A DNA stretch of 64,000 nt from Thiomicrospira cyclica ALM1. Its GTDB lineage: Bacteria > Pseudomonadota > Gammaproteobacteria > Thiomicrospirales > Thiomicrospiraceae. A program made the translations under genes and the position numbers. How positions within the stretch are numbered: the first letter of the stretch is position 1; each line of letters begins with the position of its first letter. Of this stretch, positions 56,176 through 64,000 are shown in pieces. A model generated the notes under the pieces. It made no database searches. It was not told the DNA's origin and saw nothing but the letters and a program-made list of their open reading frames with translations. The DNA is taken from positions 558,001 to 622,000 of the forward strand of contig NC_015581.1 in assembly GCF_000214825.1 (NCBI RefSeq), given 5' to 3'.

Positions 56176-57540
56176 ATGGCAAAAACGAAAATAGAATATG
56201 TTTGTACGGAATGTGGTTCTGTGCAACCTAAATGGCAAGGCCAATGTCCGGACTGTGGTGCGTGGAACAGTCTAGTGGAGCAGTTAGCTCCAAGCAAAGC
56301 TATTAAAAAAGCAGTAGCTAAAGGGTATAGTGGGACTCAGGCATCATCCATTGTGACTGCAAATGACGTCAATATTGCGGCGATTCCGCGCTTGAGCTCA
56401 ACCATGTCGGAATTGGATCGCGTATTGGGCGGTGGCATAGTTACTGGTTCGGTTATTTTGCTAGGCGGGGACCCAGGGGTTGGTAAATCATCCTTGCTAA
56501 TTCAAGTATTGGCTCGTATTGCAGAGACCTCATCGGTGCTGTATGTGTCAGGCGAAGAGTCTTTGTCGCAGATAGTCATGCGCGGCCAACGGATGCAACT
56601 ACCCTTGGACAATATGCGTTTTCTCGCAGAAACCGATGTTGAACGCGTTACCGATTTGGCGCTGTCTGATCAGCCACAGGTGATGGTGATTGACTCAATA
56701 CAAACGATGCAAATTACCGAGTTAAGTGCCGCAGCAGGCGGTGTTAGCCAGGTTCGAGAGTCAGCCGCTTATCTAACCCGATTCGCTAAACAGAATAACA
56801 TTGCTATTTTTCTAGTGGGTCATGTGACGAAAAGCGGTGAAGTAGCCGGACCTAGAGTGCTCGAACATATTGTCGATGCGGTGTTGTTTTTAGAAGGCGA
56901 GTCAGATAGCCGTTTTAGAACGTTACGCGCCATTAAAAACCGCTTTGGGGCGGTAAATGAACTGGGTGTGTTTGCAATGACGGAATTGGGTTTAAAACAA
57001 ATCAAAAATCCCTCAGCAATATTTTTGTCACGGCGTGCCACTCCAGCTCCGGGTTCAGTCGTAACCGTTATCTGGGAAGGCTCTAGGCCATTATTGGTTG
57101 AACTGCAAGCCTTGGTTGCAGAATCGCCCTTTGGTCAGCCACGACGGGTGAGTGTTGGGGTTGATGGTAATCGAATTGCTATGCTTTTGGCGGTATTGCA
57201 GCGTCATGGCGGTATTCAAGCCGCAGATCAGGATGTTTATATTAATGTGGTCGGCGGCATTAAAGTCAGTGAAACCAGCTCGGATTTAGCGCTACTTCTG
57301 GCCATATTATCTAGCTTGCGTAATCGGGTGTTTGATAATTCGTGGTTGGTGTTTGGTGAGGTGGGGCTATCAGGTGAAATCCGTCCTGTCCCCAGTGGTC
57401 AGGAGCGGATTATAGAAGCGGCGAAACATGGTTTTAAGCGAGCCATCGTGCCCAAGGCAAATATGCCTAAGCCTTTACCCAAAGACATTGAAGTGATTGG
57501 GGTCGAAAGCTTAGCAGAAGCCCTCGCCGTTATTGATTAA
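56176..57540 (+). CDS. radA: DNA repair protein RadA
   Basis: 454 residues. A C4 zinc finger at the start (YVCTECGSVQPKWQGQCPDCG), a RecA-like ATPase with Walker A GGDPGVGKSS, the RadA-specific KNRFGAVNELGVF motif, and a C-terminal Lon-protease-like domain without the catalytic Ser (SSDLALLLAILSS region). Promotes branch migration in recombination repair. Its 3' end overlaps the convergent phosphatase gene by 11 bases. Confidence 0.96.
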   Translation: MAKTKIEYVCTECGSVQPKWQGQCPDCGAWNSLVEQLAPSKAIKKAVAKGYSGTQASSIVTANDVNIAAIPRLSSTMSELDRVLGGGIVTGSVILLGGDPGVGKSSLLIQVLARIAETSSVLYVSGEESLSQIVMRGQRMQLPLDNMRFLAETDVERVTDLALSDQPQVMVIDSIQTMQITELSAAAGGVSQVRESAAYLTRFAKQNNIAIFLVGHVTKSGEVAGPRVLEHIVDAVLFLEGESDSRFRTLRAIKNRFGAVNELGVFAMTELGLKQIKNPSAIFLSRRATPAPGSVVTVIWEGSRPLLVELQALVAESPFGQPRRVSVGVDGNRIAMLLAVLQRHGGIQAADQDVYINVVGGIKVSETSSDLALLLAILSSLRNRVFDNSWLVFGEVGLSGEIRPVPSGQERIIEAAKHGFKRAIVPKANMPKPLPKDIEVIGVESLAEALAVID

Positions 57541-58348
57541 TGCTGTTTAGATGTGTCTGCCACAGCGCCATTAGGCTAGGGCTGGTCGCTGCAACAGCCG
57601 ATCGTTTTATGAGGCTGGGGGTAAAAACAGTTTCACCATTGAGTGTGGCACTGCGACCACCTGCTTCATTTAAAATCAGCCAACCGGCCACATAATCCCA
57701 AAGGCTTTGACTGCCATGCAGATACACTTCACCACGACCCGCTGCAATCCAGCACCAATCAAGTGCGACTGATCCAAAGCTGCGTTGTGATGCATAGGGT
57801 GGCTCGGTAGCGAGTGCACTGGCCATTGGCTTGGGTAGTCGTTTAAAGTCAATAACTCCAACGGCTCTGTTGAGCTGAGTAATGCTGTTGGTTTCACTCG
57901 TTAAGGGGCGTTCATTACAAAAAGCCCCTAGTCCTAAACGGGCGTGAAATAATTCATCTCGTGCGGGATCATAAACCAGGCCTGCAACGACCTGTCCTTC
58001 AATAACTAGAGCTAATGACAGCGCGTAGACATCAATGCCGTGGGCAAAGTTGGTGGTGCCATCAACTGGATCAAGAACCCAGCAGCCTGAAGCAGATTCT
58101 AGTGCCGCTTGCTGGCTAGTATGGTCTGACTCTTCGCCTAAAAACGCGAACTGAGGCCAGTGTTTGGCAAGATAGGTTTTAACCGCAGCTTGTGTTGCTG
58201 TGTCAGCCTCGGTCAGTAAACTGCCATCTTGCTTATGGGTCGCACTGACCTGTTGAAAACGCTGTTGAATTTCTTGTTGACCCAGTTGACGGATCTGTTT
58301 TAACAGGCCTAACCAGGCCTGGTTGTCAGTAAAAGGGTGAGTGGGCAT
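57530..58348 (-). CDS. suhB: Inositol-monophosphatase-family protein (SuhB-like)
   Basis: 272 residues from ATG 58348; TTG 58354 is an alternative. Metal motifs are GEES, WVLDPVDGTTNFAHG and the C-terminal WDYVAGWLILNEAGG. The DPVDGTTNF form fits SuhB / IMPase, distinct from the CysQ at 11886. Three AGGCCT palindromes fall in the 5' half, including a tandem pair in the first codons. The SuhB assignment versus another IMPase is uncertain. Confidence 0.82.
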   Translation of the reverse strand: MPTHPFTDNQAWLGLLKQIRQLGQQEIQQRFQQVSATHKQDGSLLTEADTATQAAVKTYLAKHWPQFAFLGEESDHTSQQAALESASGCWVLDPVDGTTNFAHGIDVYALSLALVIEGQVVAGLVYDPARDELFHARLGLGAFCNERPLTSETNSITQLNRAVGVIDFKRLPKPMASALATEPPYASQRSFGSVALDWCWIAAGRGEVYLHGSQSLWDYVAGWLILNEAGGRSATLNGETVFTPSLIKRSAVAATSPSLMALWQTHLNSINQ

Positions 58349-58366
58349 TTGCAATTATCTCAGTGG

Positions 58367-59653
58367 TTATTCGTTACGTTCAAGTTTGGAGTCAATAATC
58401 GATAGAGTGATCGATTCAACCGCATTTTGGGATACCTCAAGCACCTCAAGGCAATAGTTACCGACTCGAATACAGGTACCGTTGTTCGGCAAGGTTTCCA
58501 ATTGTTCTTGGATGAGACCATTGAGGGTCTTAGGGCCATCAGTCGGCAGGTTGAGTAAATAGGTTTTATTGAGATCACGGATAAATTCGGTGGCATCAAC
58601 GGTCATCGAACCATCGGCGTGAATAGCAATGGTTTCTGCTTCTTTTGCCCGGGCATCTGTTGATAACTTACCAACAATTTCTTCTAGTAAGTCTTCAACG
58701 GTCAATAAGCCCTGCAGCTCACCATACTCATCAACGATTAAGGCCATGCGGCGTTTGTTTTTATTAAAGTTGGCTAGCTGGGTGTTTAAACTGGTCGTCT
58801 CCGGTACAAAGTACGCAGGGCGTGTTAGTTTAATAATATCTTTAAGACTAATATCATCGCGCATGAGCGTTGGTAGGGCTCGGCGTAAGTTTAAAATGCC
58901 CACTAGGTCATCATCCATTGAGCCACGATAAAGAGGGATGCGGGTATAAGAGGACTTCTGCAGGTCTTTTAAGAAATCTTCAAAAGGTTGTTCGGTATCG
59001 ACACCATAAATTTCTTGCTTTGGAATCATCACGTCTTCAACGGTAACGCTTTCGAGGCGCAAAATGCTTCCTAGCATATCTCGGTAATGTTGCGGCAATT
59101 GCCCTGTGGCTTCATCAATCAAGGTTTGAAGTTCTTCCTGACTTAAAGAGTGATCAGCTTTGGTTTTGCGTACTTCAACCTTAAACAGCTTTAAGAAACC
59201 GTTGGCGACAAGGTTTACAAACCAAACAATCGGCCAAAGTATTTTTAACAAGGGAAGTAAAAAAAATGCGGCAGGATAGGCTATTTTTTCAGGGTAAAGC
59301 GCGGCAAGCGTTTTCGGCGCAACTTCGGCAAAAATCAAAATAATTAATGTAAGCAGGCCTGCTGCTACGGCGATACCGGGTTCCCCCATTAATCGCAAAG
59401 CAATAATGGTGGCAATTGATGATGCAAAAATATTTACAAAATTATTACCCAACAAAATAACGCCCAGCAGTCTGTCAGGCTGGGACAAGAGTTTTTCGAC
59501 CCTAATCGCCCCTTTGTGGCCACTATTAACCTGATGCTTCAAGCGATAGCGATTAAGTGCCATCATGCTGGTTTCAGAGCTAGAAAAAAGCGCTGATAAA
59601 ATGATGAGAACAGCCAGAATTGTAAAAAGTAAAACGAGCGATATATCGTTCAA
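58367..59653 (-). CDS. CorB/HlyC-CorC family membrane protein with CBS domains
   Basis: 428 residues. The N-terminal DUF21 (CNNM) membrane domain has three to four helices (from LVLLFTILAVLIILSALFSSSETSM, the ALFSSSETS motif that binds Mg2+), followed by two CBS domains (VMIPKQEIYGVDTEQPFEDF; MALIVDEYGELQGLLTVEDLLEEIVG) and a C-terminal CorC_HlyC transporter-associated domain. Resembles E. coli YfjD/CorB. Involved in Mg2+ or Co2+ homeostasis. Same strand as the ypjD gene upstream. Confidence 0.9.
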   Translation of the reverse strand: MNDISLVLLFTILAVLIILSALFSSSETSMMALNRYRLKHQVNSGHKGAIRVEKLLSQPDRLLGVILLGNNFVNIFASSIATIIALRLMGEPGIAVAAGLLTLIILIFAEVAPKTLAALYPEKIAYPAAFFLLPLLKILWPIVWFVNLVANGFLKLFKVEVRKTKADHSLSQEELQTLIDEATGQLPQHYRDMLGSILRLESVTVEDVMIPKQEIYGVDTEQPFEDFLKDLQKSSYTRIPLYRGSMDDDLVGILNLRRALPTLMRDDISLKDIIKLTRPAYFVPETTSLNTQLANFNKNKRRMALIVDEYGELQGLLTVEDLLEEIVGKLSTDARAKEAETIAIHADGSMTVDATEFIRDLNKTYLLNLPTDGPKTLNGLIQEQLETLPNNGTCIRVGNYCLEVLEVSQNAVESITLSIIDSKLERNE

Positions 59654-59707
59654 GACGGTGCCTAACCTAAAAAAGAATTCTCATTATAGCGGCTTTTCAT
59701 GATGTTG

Positions 59708-60502
59708 CTAGTGTTGAATGCCCATCAAGATTAACTGGGTGCCTATGAAGCTGATCAGCAAAAACAAATAAGCTCCCAGGGTAAACTTGGCCGCAGTTTG
59801 ACCTCTCCAACCAAAGCGGTAGTGCCCAATCAAAAAGTACGCATAGGTAAACCAAGCTAATAACGAAAAGAATGTTTTGTGGGCGAGCTTTTGTGCAAAA
59901 AAGTCCTCAATAAAGTAAGCGCCACTGGCAATACCAAAACTCAACACAATAAACCCAATAATGACTAGTTGTACTAGGGTTTTTTCCATCATTTGTAGCG
60001 GGGGCAGGGCATGAATTAATTGCGATAATTTGCGCTGTTGAAAGCGTTTCTCTTGAATCGAAAACAAGATCGCTTGTGCTGCTGCTAAGCCTAATAGGCT
60101 ATAAGCGAATACCGATACCACTATGTGAGAACCGAGTGCATAACTAATGGTGCTGGTGGTGTCAAACAAATAGGGCATAAAAGTCACAATAGCACCGAGG
60201 GGGAAAATAAAAACGCCCAGGGTTTCAGTGGGTTTGTTCAAACTAATGAGTAATAGTGAAAATACGCCAATCCAGCCGATAAGTGATAAGGCGTTACCAA
60301 AGCTAAACAACATCGCATCTGGGGTAAATAGATTCAGCGTGAGACTGATGGTGTGCAACACAAGCCCCATAGAAGCGGCTATAAGAATCGGAACTCTTAA
60401 AGAGGTGCCTTTGGGTATGTCGCCACGAATACAACGACTTAGATAGTAGCTGCTGAGCAAATACATGGCGCTTGCCATGATTGCAGTCAAGATGCTAATC
60501 AT
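59708..60502 (-). CDS. ypjD: CcsA/YpjD-type cytochrome-assembly-like membrane protein
   Basis: 264 residues, about eight membrane helices. Conserved text is SHIVVSVFAYSLLGLAAAQAILF and KTFFSLLAWFTYAYFLIGHYRFGWRGQTAAKF, with His residues typical of the CcsA / HemX superfamily. Positioned next to corB and ffh as in E. coli (ypjD-corB, divergent from ffh). Function in E. coli is unresolved. Confidence 0.9.
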   Translation of the reverse strand: MISILTAIMASAMYLLSSYYLSRCIRGDIPKGTSLRVPILIAASMGLVLHTISLTLNLFTPDAMLFSFGNALSLIGWIGVFSLLLISLNKPTETLGVFIFPLGAIVTFMPYLFDTTSTISYALGSHIVVSVFAYSLLGLAAAQAILFSIQEKRFQQRKLSQLIHALPPLQMMEKTLVQLVIIGFIVLSFGIASGAYFIEDFFAQKLAHKTFFSLLAWFTYAYFLIGHYRFGWRGQTAAKFTLGAYLFLLISFIGTQLILMGIQH

Positions 60503-60548
60503 AATGGTGGCTCAATCCTTTAATCTATTTATAACGGGGTTAATACAC

Positions 60549-60554
60549 TATAAT
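60549..60554 (+). promoter_or_regulatory. Candidate -10 box for ffh
   Basis: A perfect TATAAT is present 79 bases before the ffh start in the region shared with the divergent ypjD gene. No good -35 match was found at 16-18 bases, so the assignment is weak. Confidence 0.35.
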
Positions 60555-60632
60555 AACCAAATTTACACAAATTACCGAATTAGCGCACGAAAAAATTGCG
60601 TCAATGGATGAAAGAACCAACTGCGGGGTGTT

Positions 60633-62012
60633 ATGTTTGATAATTTATCGGATCGTTTAGCCAAAACATTCAAGGCCATGAAGGGGCAAGGGCGCCTCAC
60701 CGAAGCGAACATTAAGGATGCGCTTCGCGATGTAAGGCGTGCCTTGTTGGAGGCCGATGTTGCGCTACCGGTTATTAAATCCTTTATTACGCGAGTGCAT
60801 GATCGCGCCCTAGGTCAAGAGGTGTCTTTAGCGCTAAACCCTGGGCAAGCTTTTATTAAGATTGTGCGTGAACAGTTGACTGAAACCATGGGACAGCAGG
60901 TTGAGCCGCTGAGTTTTAAAGTAGAGCCACCTGCGGTCATTATGATGGCGGGTTTGCAGGGTGCGGGTAAAACCACCACCGCCGCGAAGTTGGCAAAATG
61001 GCTTACTGAACGGGAAAAGAAAAAGGTCATGTTGGTATCGGCCGATGTGTATCGTCCAGCGGCTATTAAGCAGTTAGAAACGCTAGCATCACAAATTAAT
61101 GTCAAATTCTCACCTTCCAATGCTAATGAAGACCCGGTGGCCATTGTGGAACGAGCTCGTATGGAAGCCCGTAAGCAATTTGCCGATGTTCTGATTGTCG
61201 ATACGGCGGGTCGAATGCATGTTGATGATGCCATGATGGCGGAAATTAAAGCTTTGCATCAAGCAGTAAAGCCGATAGAAACCTTGTTTGTTGTTGATGC
61301 CATGACCGGTCAAGATGCCGCCAATACCGCTAAGGTCTTCCATGATGCTCTGCCTTTAACGGGTGTGGTTTTAACCAAAGCTGATGGTGATGCTCGTGGT
61401 GGTGCGGCCTTGTCTATCCGAGAAATTACCGGTAAACCAATTAAGTTTATAGGTATGGGTGAGAAGGTCGATGGTATTGAACCCTTCCATCCAGACCGAA
61501 TGGCAGGGCGCATTTTAGGGATGGGTGATGTACTCAGCTTAATCGAAGATGCTGAAAATAAAATTGACCAAAAGCAAGCGCAGGCATTTGCTAATAAATT
61601 GCAAAAGACCGGACAGTTTGACCTTGAGGATTTTCGCCAACAACTGCAACAAATACAAAACATGGGTGGAATAGGCGGGTTGATGGGCAAGCTACCGGGT
61701 ATGGGGCAGGTTAAAAATCAACTGCAAGACGGTGTCGCTGAAAAAGAGTTTAAGCGTCTTGAAGCTATTATTAATTCGATGACACCCCATGAGCGGGCGC
61801 ACCCAGCGTTATTGAAAGGTTCACGTAAGAAACGAATTGCGGCCGGTTCGGGGATGCAGGTGCAGGATGTTAATAAGCTGTTAAAGCAGTTTGAACAGAT
61901 GCAAAAAATGATGAAAAAAATGTCTAAAGGCGGCATGAAAAATATGATGCGGGGCATGGCGGGCAAGTTACCACCAGGCCTGGGTAAGGGCTTAGGTGGC
62001 CTGCCAAAATAA
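60633..62012 (+). CDS. ffh: Signal recognition particle protein Ffh
   Basis: 459 residues. N-domain helices, GTPase G1 GLQGAGKTTTAAKLA, DTAGR (VDTAGRMHVD), TKADGDARGG, and a Met-rich M domain (QMQKMMKKMSKGGMKNMMRG) that binds 4.5S RNA and signal sequences. Directs co-translational membrane targeting. The end PPGLGKGLGG includes a dispersed palindrome at 61974-61983. Confidence 0.97.
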   Translation: MFDNLSDRLAKTFKAMKGQGRLTEANIKDALRDVRRALLEADVALPVIKSFITRVHDRALGQEVSLALNPGQAFIKIVREQLTETMGQQVEPLSFKVEPPAVIMMAGLQGAGKTTTAAKLAKWLTEREKKKVMLVSADVYRPAAIKQLETLASQINVKFSPSNANEDPVAIVERARMEARKQFADVLIVDTAGRMHVDDAMMAEIKALHQAVKPIETLFVVDAMTGQDAANTAKVFHDALPLTGVVLTKADGDARGGAALSIREITGKPIKFIGMGEKVDGIEPFHPDRMAGRILGMGDVLSLIEDAENKIDQKQAQAFANKLQKTGQFDLEDFRQQLQQIQNMGGIGGLMGKLPGMGQVKNQLQDGVAEKEFKRLEAIINSMTPHERAHPALLKGSRKKRIAAGSGMQVQDVNKLLKQFEQMQKMMKKMSKGGMKNMMRGMAGKLPPGLGKGLGGLPK

Positions 62013-62061
62013 CCCGTTTAAAATAGTTAATAAATCATTAGGTTATCTGTTTAATTTCGGG

Positions 62062-62171
62062 TATAATCCGCGATTTCTAATTCCCGCTTTTAAAAACGGG
62101 TATTAGTGATTTGTTTAGCTTTAGCTAAATGGTAAAGGAAGAAGAATTTGTTGGTAGGATTTCCTGCCATC
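62062..62171 (+). promoter_or_regulatory. rpsP operon promoter -10 and structured leader
   Basis: TATAAT at 62062-62067 is followed by two hairpins: TTTAGC-TTTA-GCTAAA (62114-62129) and TGGTAGG-ATTT-CCTGCCA (62152-62169, one G-T pair). They lie 27-82 bases upstream of the rpsP start. No -35 of quality was found. A role in autoregulation of the ribosomal operon is possible. Confidence 0.4.
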
Positions 62172-62195
62172 GCCTGACGAATCTAAGGAGATGTG

Positions 62196-62432
62196 ATGGT
62201 CGTTATTCGTTTAGCCCGTGGTGGCTCTAAAAAACGCCCTTTCTACAAAATGGTTGTAGCTAATGGTAGCAATAGTCCAACTGGACGTTTCATTGAACAA
62301 GTGGGTTTCTTTAATCCATGTGCGCGTGGTAACGAAGAACGTCTTCGTGTTGATCAGGCGAGAATTGATCACTGGGTAGCGCAAGGCGCTCAACTGAGTG
62401 ATCGCGTTAAGTCTTTAGTTAAAAGCGCTTAA
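62196..62432 (+). CDS. rpsP: Ribosomal protein S16
   Basis: 78 residues from ATG 62196 ([20 protein letters not shown]), with TAAGGAG as SD; the GTG at 62193 is too close to be preferred. Small 30S protein. First gene of the canonical rpsP-rimM-trmD-rplS operon. Confidence 0.97.
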   Translation: MVVIRLARGGSKKRPFYKMVVANGSNSPTGRFIEQVGFFNPCARGNEERLRVDQARIDHWVAQGAQLSDRVKSLVKSA

Positions 62433-62445
62433 CGAAGGATAGCGG

Positions 62446-62961
62446 TTGACGATGGAGCAAAACCCGTTAATCGTTGGCCGTATTAATGGCGTCTTTGGCG
62501 TCAAGGGTTGGGTAAAGGTGTTTTCCTTTACAGATCCGATTGGCAATATTGTGAGTTATCAGCCCTGGCAAGTAAAAACAGCGCAGGGCTGGCAACAAAT
62601 GACGGTATGTGAATCGCAGGCACCGCAAGGTGGCAAAGCGATAATTGTTCATCTCGAGGGTGTAGACACCCGTGAGCAAGCACGTGACTTGATGGGCGCA
62701 GACATTGCTATTTTTCGTGATCAGCTCCCTGATGATCAAAGCGGCTTTTATTGGCATGATTTGGTGGGATTGAACGTCGAAAATAGCCATGGTCATTGCT
62801 ATGGAAAGGTTAAAGAGTTTTTGGAAACCGGTGCGCATGATGTTATGCGTATTGTGGGTTCTGAAACCTACCTGATCCCATTTGTGATGGATGTATATGT
62901 TATGTCGGTTGATTTCGAGCAGAAGACAATTCTGGTTGAATGGCCGACAGAGCAAGACTAG
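62446..62961 (+). CDS. rimM: Ribosome maturation factor RimM
   Basis: 169-171 residues. TTG 62446 has ideal spacing to GAAGGA; ATG 62452 ([21 protein letters not shown]) is the alternative. RimM N domain ([21 protein letters not shown]) and PRC-barrel C domain ([31 protein letters not shown]). Assists 30S head assembly around S19 and S13. It runs 22 bases past the ATG 62940 frame of trmD. Confidence 0.93.
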   Translation: MTMEQNPLIVGRINGVFGVKGWVKVFSFTDPIGNIVSYQPWQVKTAQGWQQMTVCESQAPQGGKAIIVHLEGVDTREQARDLMGADIAIFRDQLPDDQSGFYWHDLVGLNVENSHGHCYGKVKEFLETGAHDVMRIVGSETYLIPFVMDVYVMSVDFEQKTILVEWPTEQD

Positions 62962-62969
62962 GGAACCTT

Positions 62970-63656
62970 GTGCTGAGATTTGATGTCATCAGTATTTTTG
63001 GTGAAATGTTCGGCGCGATTACTGCGCAGGGCGTCAGTGCCAAAGCCCTGGAGCGAGGCTTATACGATTTGGTGTTGTGGAATCCTCGTGATTTCACCCA
63101 TGATAAGCACCGTACCATTGATGACCGTCCTTATGGTGGTGGGCCAGGTATGGTGATGATGTATGAGCCCTTACGCGATACATTTAAAGCGATTGATCAG
63201 GCTGCGGCTGATGTGCCAAACCATCGAATTTATTTGTCGCCACAGGGTAAGCCCCTAACGCAACAAAAGATCGAAGAATTGGCGGCTTTACCCCGAATAA
63301 CATTGTTATGTGGTCGTTATGAAGGGGTTGATGAACGTGTTATTGAGAACTTTGTTGATGAGGAAATTGCCATTGGTGATTTTGTCGTCAGCGGTGGTGA
63401 ATTACCCGCCATGATGTTGATGGATGCGGTAATTCGCTTACAACCGGGTGCTTTAGGGCATCAAGACTCGGCGAAACAGGACTCGTTTAGTGACGGTTTA
63501 CTGGACTGTCCGCATTATACCCGACCTGAAATAGTGGACGGTATGGCAGTGCCTGCTGAGTTAATGAGTGGTCATCATGCACAAATTGCCAAGTGGCGCT
63601 ACGAGCAGCAGCGGCAACGTACGCAAGTGCGGCGCCCAGATTTGTTAAACAATTAA
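62970..63656 (+). CDS. trmD: tRNA (guanine-N1)-methyltransferase
   Basis: 228 residues from GTG 62970 with AGGGAA as SD ([14 protein letters not shown]); ATG 62940 is a longer alternative. SPOUT methyltransferase: [50 protein letters not shown] and [14 protein letters not shown]. Methylates G37 of tRNAs next to the anticodon to prevent frameshifting. Confidence 0.95.
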   Translation: MLRFDVISIFGEMFGAITAQGVSAKALERGLYDLVLWNPRDFTHDKHRTIDDRPYGGGPGMVMMYEPLRDTFKAIDQAAADVPNHRIYLSPQGKPLTQQKIEELAALPRITLLCGRYEGVDERVIENFVDEEIAIGDFVVSGGELPAMMLMDAVIRLQPGALGHQDSAKQDSFSDGLLDCPHYTRPEIVDGMAVPAELMSGHHAQIAKWRYEQQRQRTQVRRPDLLNN

Positions 63657-63776
63657 ACAATTTGGACGCAACCTCTGATGTTGCTGATTGCCTAAATGGG
63701 TCAGCAGAACGACATTATGTTGCGATAAAGTAACCATGGTCCTCATGTGATCATGATTCCCTCGGAGAAAATTAAG

Positions 63777-64000
63777 ATGAGCGATATCATCAAGCGTATT
63801 GAAGCAGAACAAATGACGAAAGAAATCCCAGCCTTTGGCCCTGGTGATACGGTTATTGTTCAGGTTAAGGTTAAAGAAGGCACGAATGAGCGTTTACAGG
63901 CTTATGAAGGCGTGGTTATTGCGAAACGTAATCGTGGTTTGAACTCAGCCTTCACTGTGCGTAAGATTTCACACGGTGTGGGTGTTGAACGTACTTTCCA
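63777..64000 (+). CDS. rplS: Ribosomal protein L19, N-terminal part (runs off the window)
   Basis: Starts at ATG 63777 with GGAG as [22 protein letters not shown], followed by [21 protein letters not shown], then [20 protein letters not shown], which is bacterial L19. About 75 residues are visible of an expected 115. The 120 bases between trmD and rplS contain a TGCTGA/TCAGCA inverted repeat (63682-63687, 63701-63706). Confidence 0.95.
   Translation, partial: MSDIIKRIEAEQMTKEIPAFGPGDTVIVQVKVKEGTNERLQAYEGVVIAKRNRGLNSAFTVRKISHGVGVERTF

Noticed and set aside
62467-62955. 162-codon minus-strand frame opposite rimM
   Set aside because: rimM is clearly the real gene; the antisense frame shows no protein features.

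Overview
The window looks like chromosomal DNA of a gammaproteobacterium, most likely a sulfur-oxidizing member of the Thiomicrospira / Hydrogenovibrio group. This placement is inferred from gene content, gene order and protein style, not from a database search. Supporting blocks are mlaFEDCB-ibaG-murA, kdsC-lptCAB-hpf, guaBA, ffh and rpsP-rimM-trmD-rplS, petABC, and several periplasmic thioredoxin, rhodanese and metallo-beta-lactamase-fold (MBL) proteins. Most of the window is compact core genome. I see no tRNA, rRNA, insertion sequence, prophage or CRISPR array.

Layout. 1-8 kb is the most accessory part: the 3' end of a hipA-like kinase gene, an Acr3 arsenite permease behind an ArsR-type operator, an NtrC-family regulator with its sensor kinase, an exported MBL-fold protein with an incomplete metal site, and a porin whose upstream region carries a sigma54-like promoter and a palindrome. 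8-19 kb holds uup, yrfG, nudE, cysQ, hemL, periplasmic redox proteins, rpiA and lon (with a clear sigma32 promoter). 19-24 kb holds mog, prmB, aroC, a permease, gloA, ppnP, a decayed gene remnant and trpS. 24-30 kb holds tonB-exbD-exbB behind a Fur box (tonB has a 16-copy 18-bp repeat), a Tat-exported MBL protein, serB, and a lone CbiM-like permease. 30-39 kb holds guaBA, tadA, htpG, an FKBP isomerase, rluA and a phosphatase. 39-53 kb is mainly envelope biogenesis (lpt, kdsC, mla, murA) followed by hisG-hisD-hisC. 53-64 kb holds the cytochrome bc1 operon, radA, corB, ypjD, ffh and the rpsP operon.

The most unusual signal is not a gene. The perfect palindrome (C/G)CAGGCCTG(G/C) occurs 22 times, about once per 2.9 kb, where about 0.24 copies are expected by chance. 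Most copies are inside genes, on both strands and in two reading frames, and one pair forms an intergenic hairpin. This resembles a highly iterated palindrome (HIP1-like) or a DNA-uptake-sequence system. The second candidate is the porin / MBL / sensor kinase / NtrC-type regulator neighbourhood at 1.9-7.1 kb, which may be an undescribed sigma54-dependent envelope regulon.
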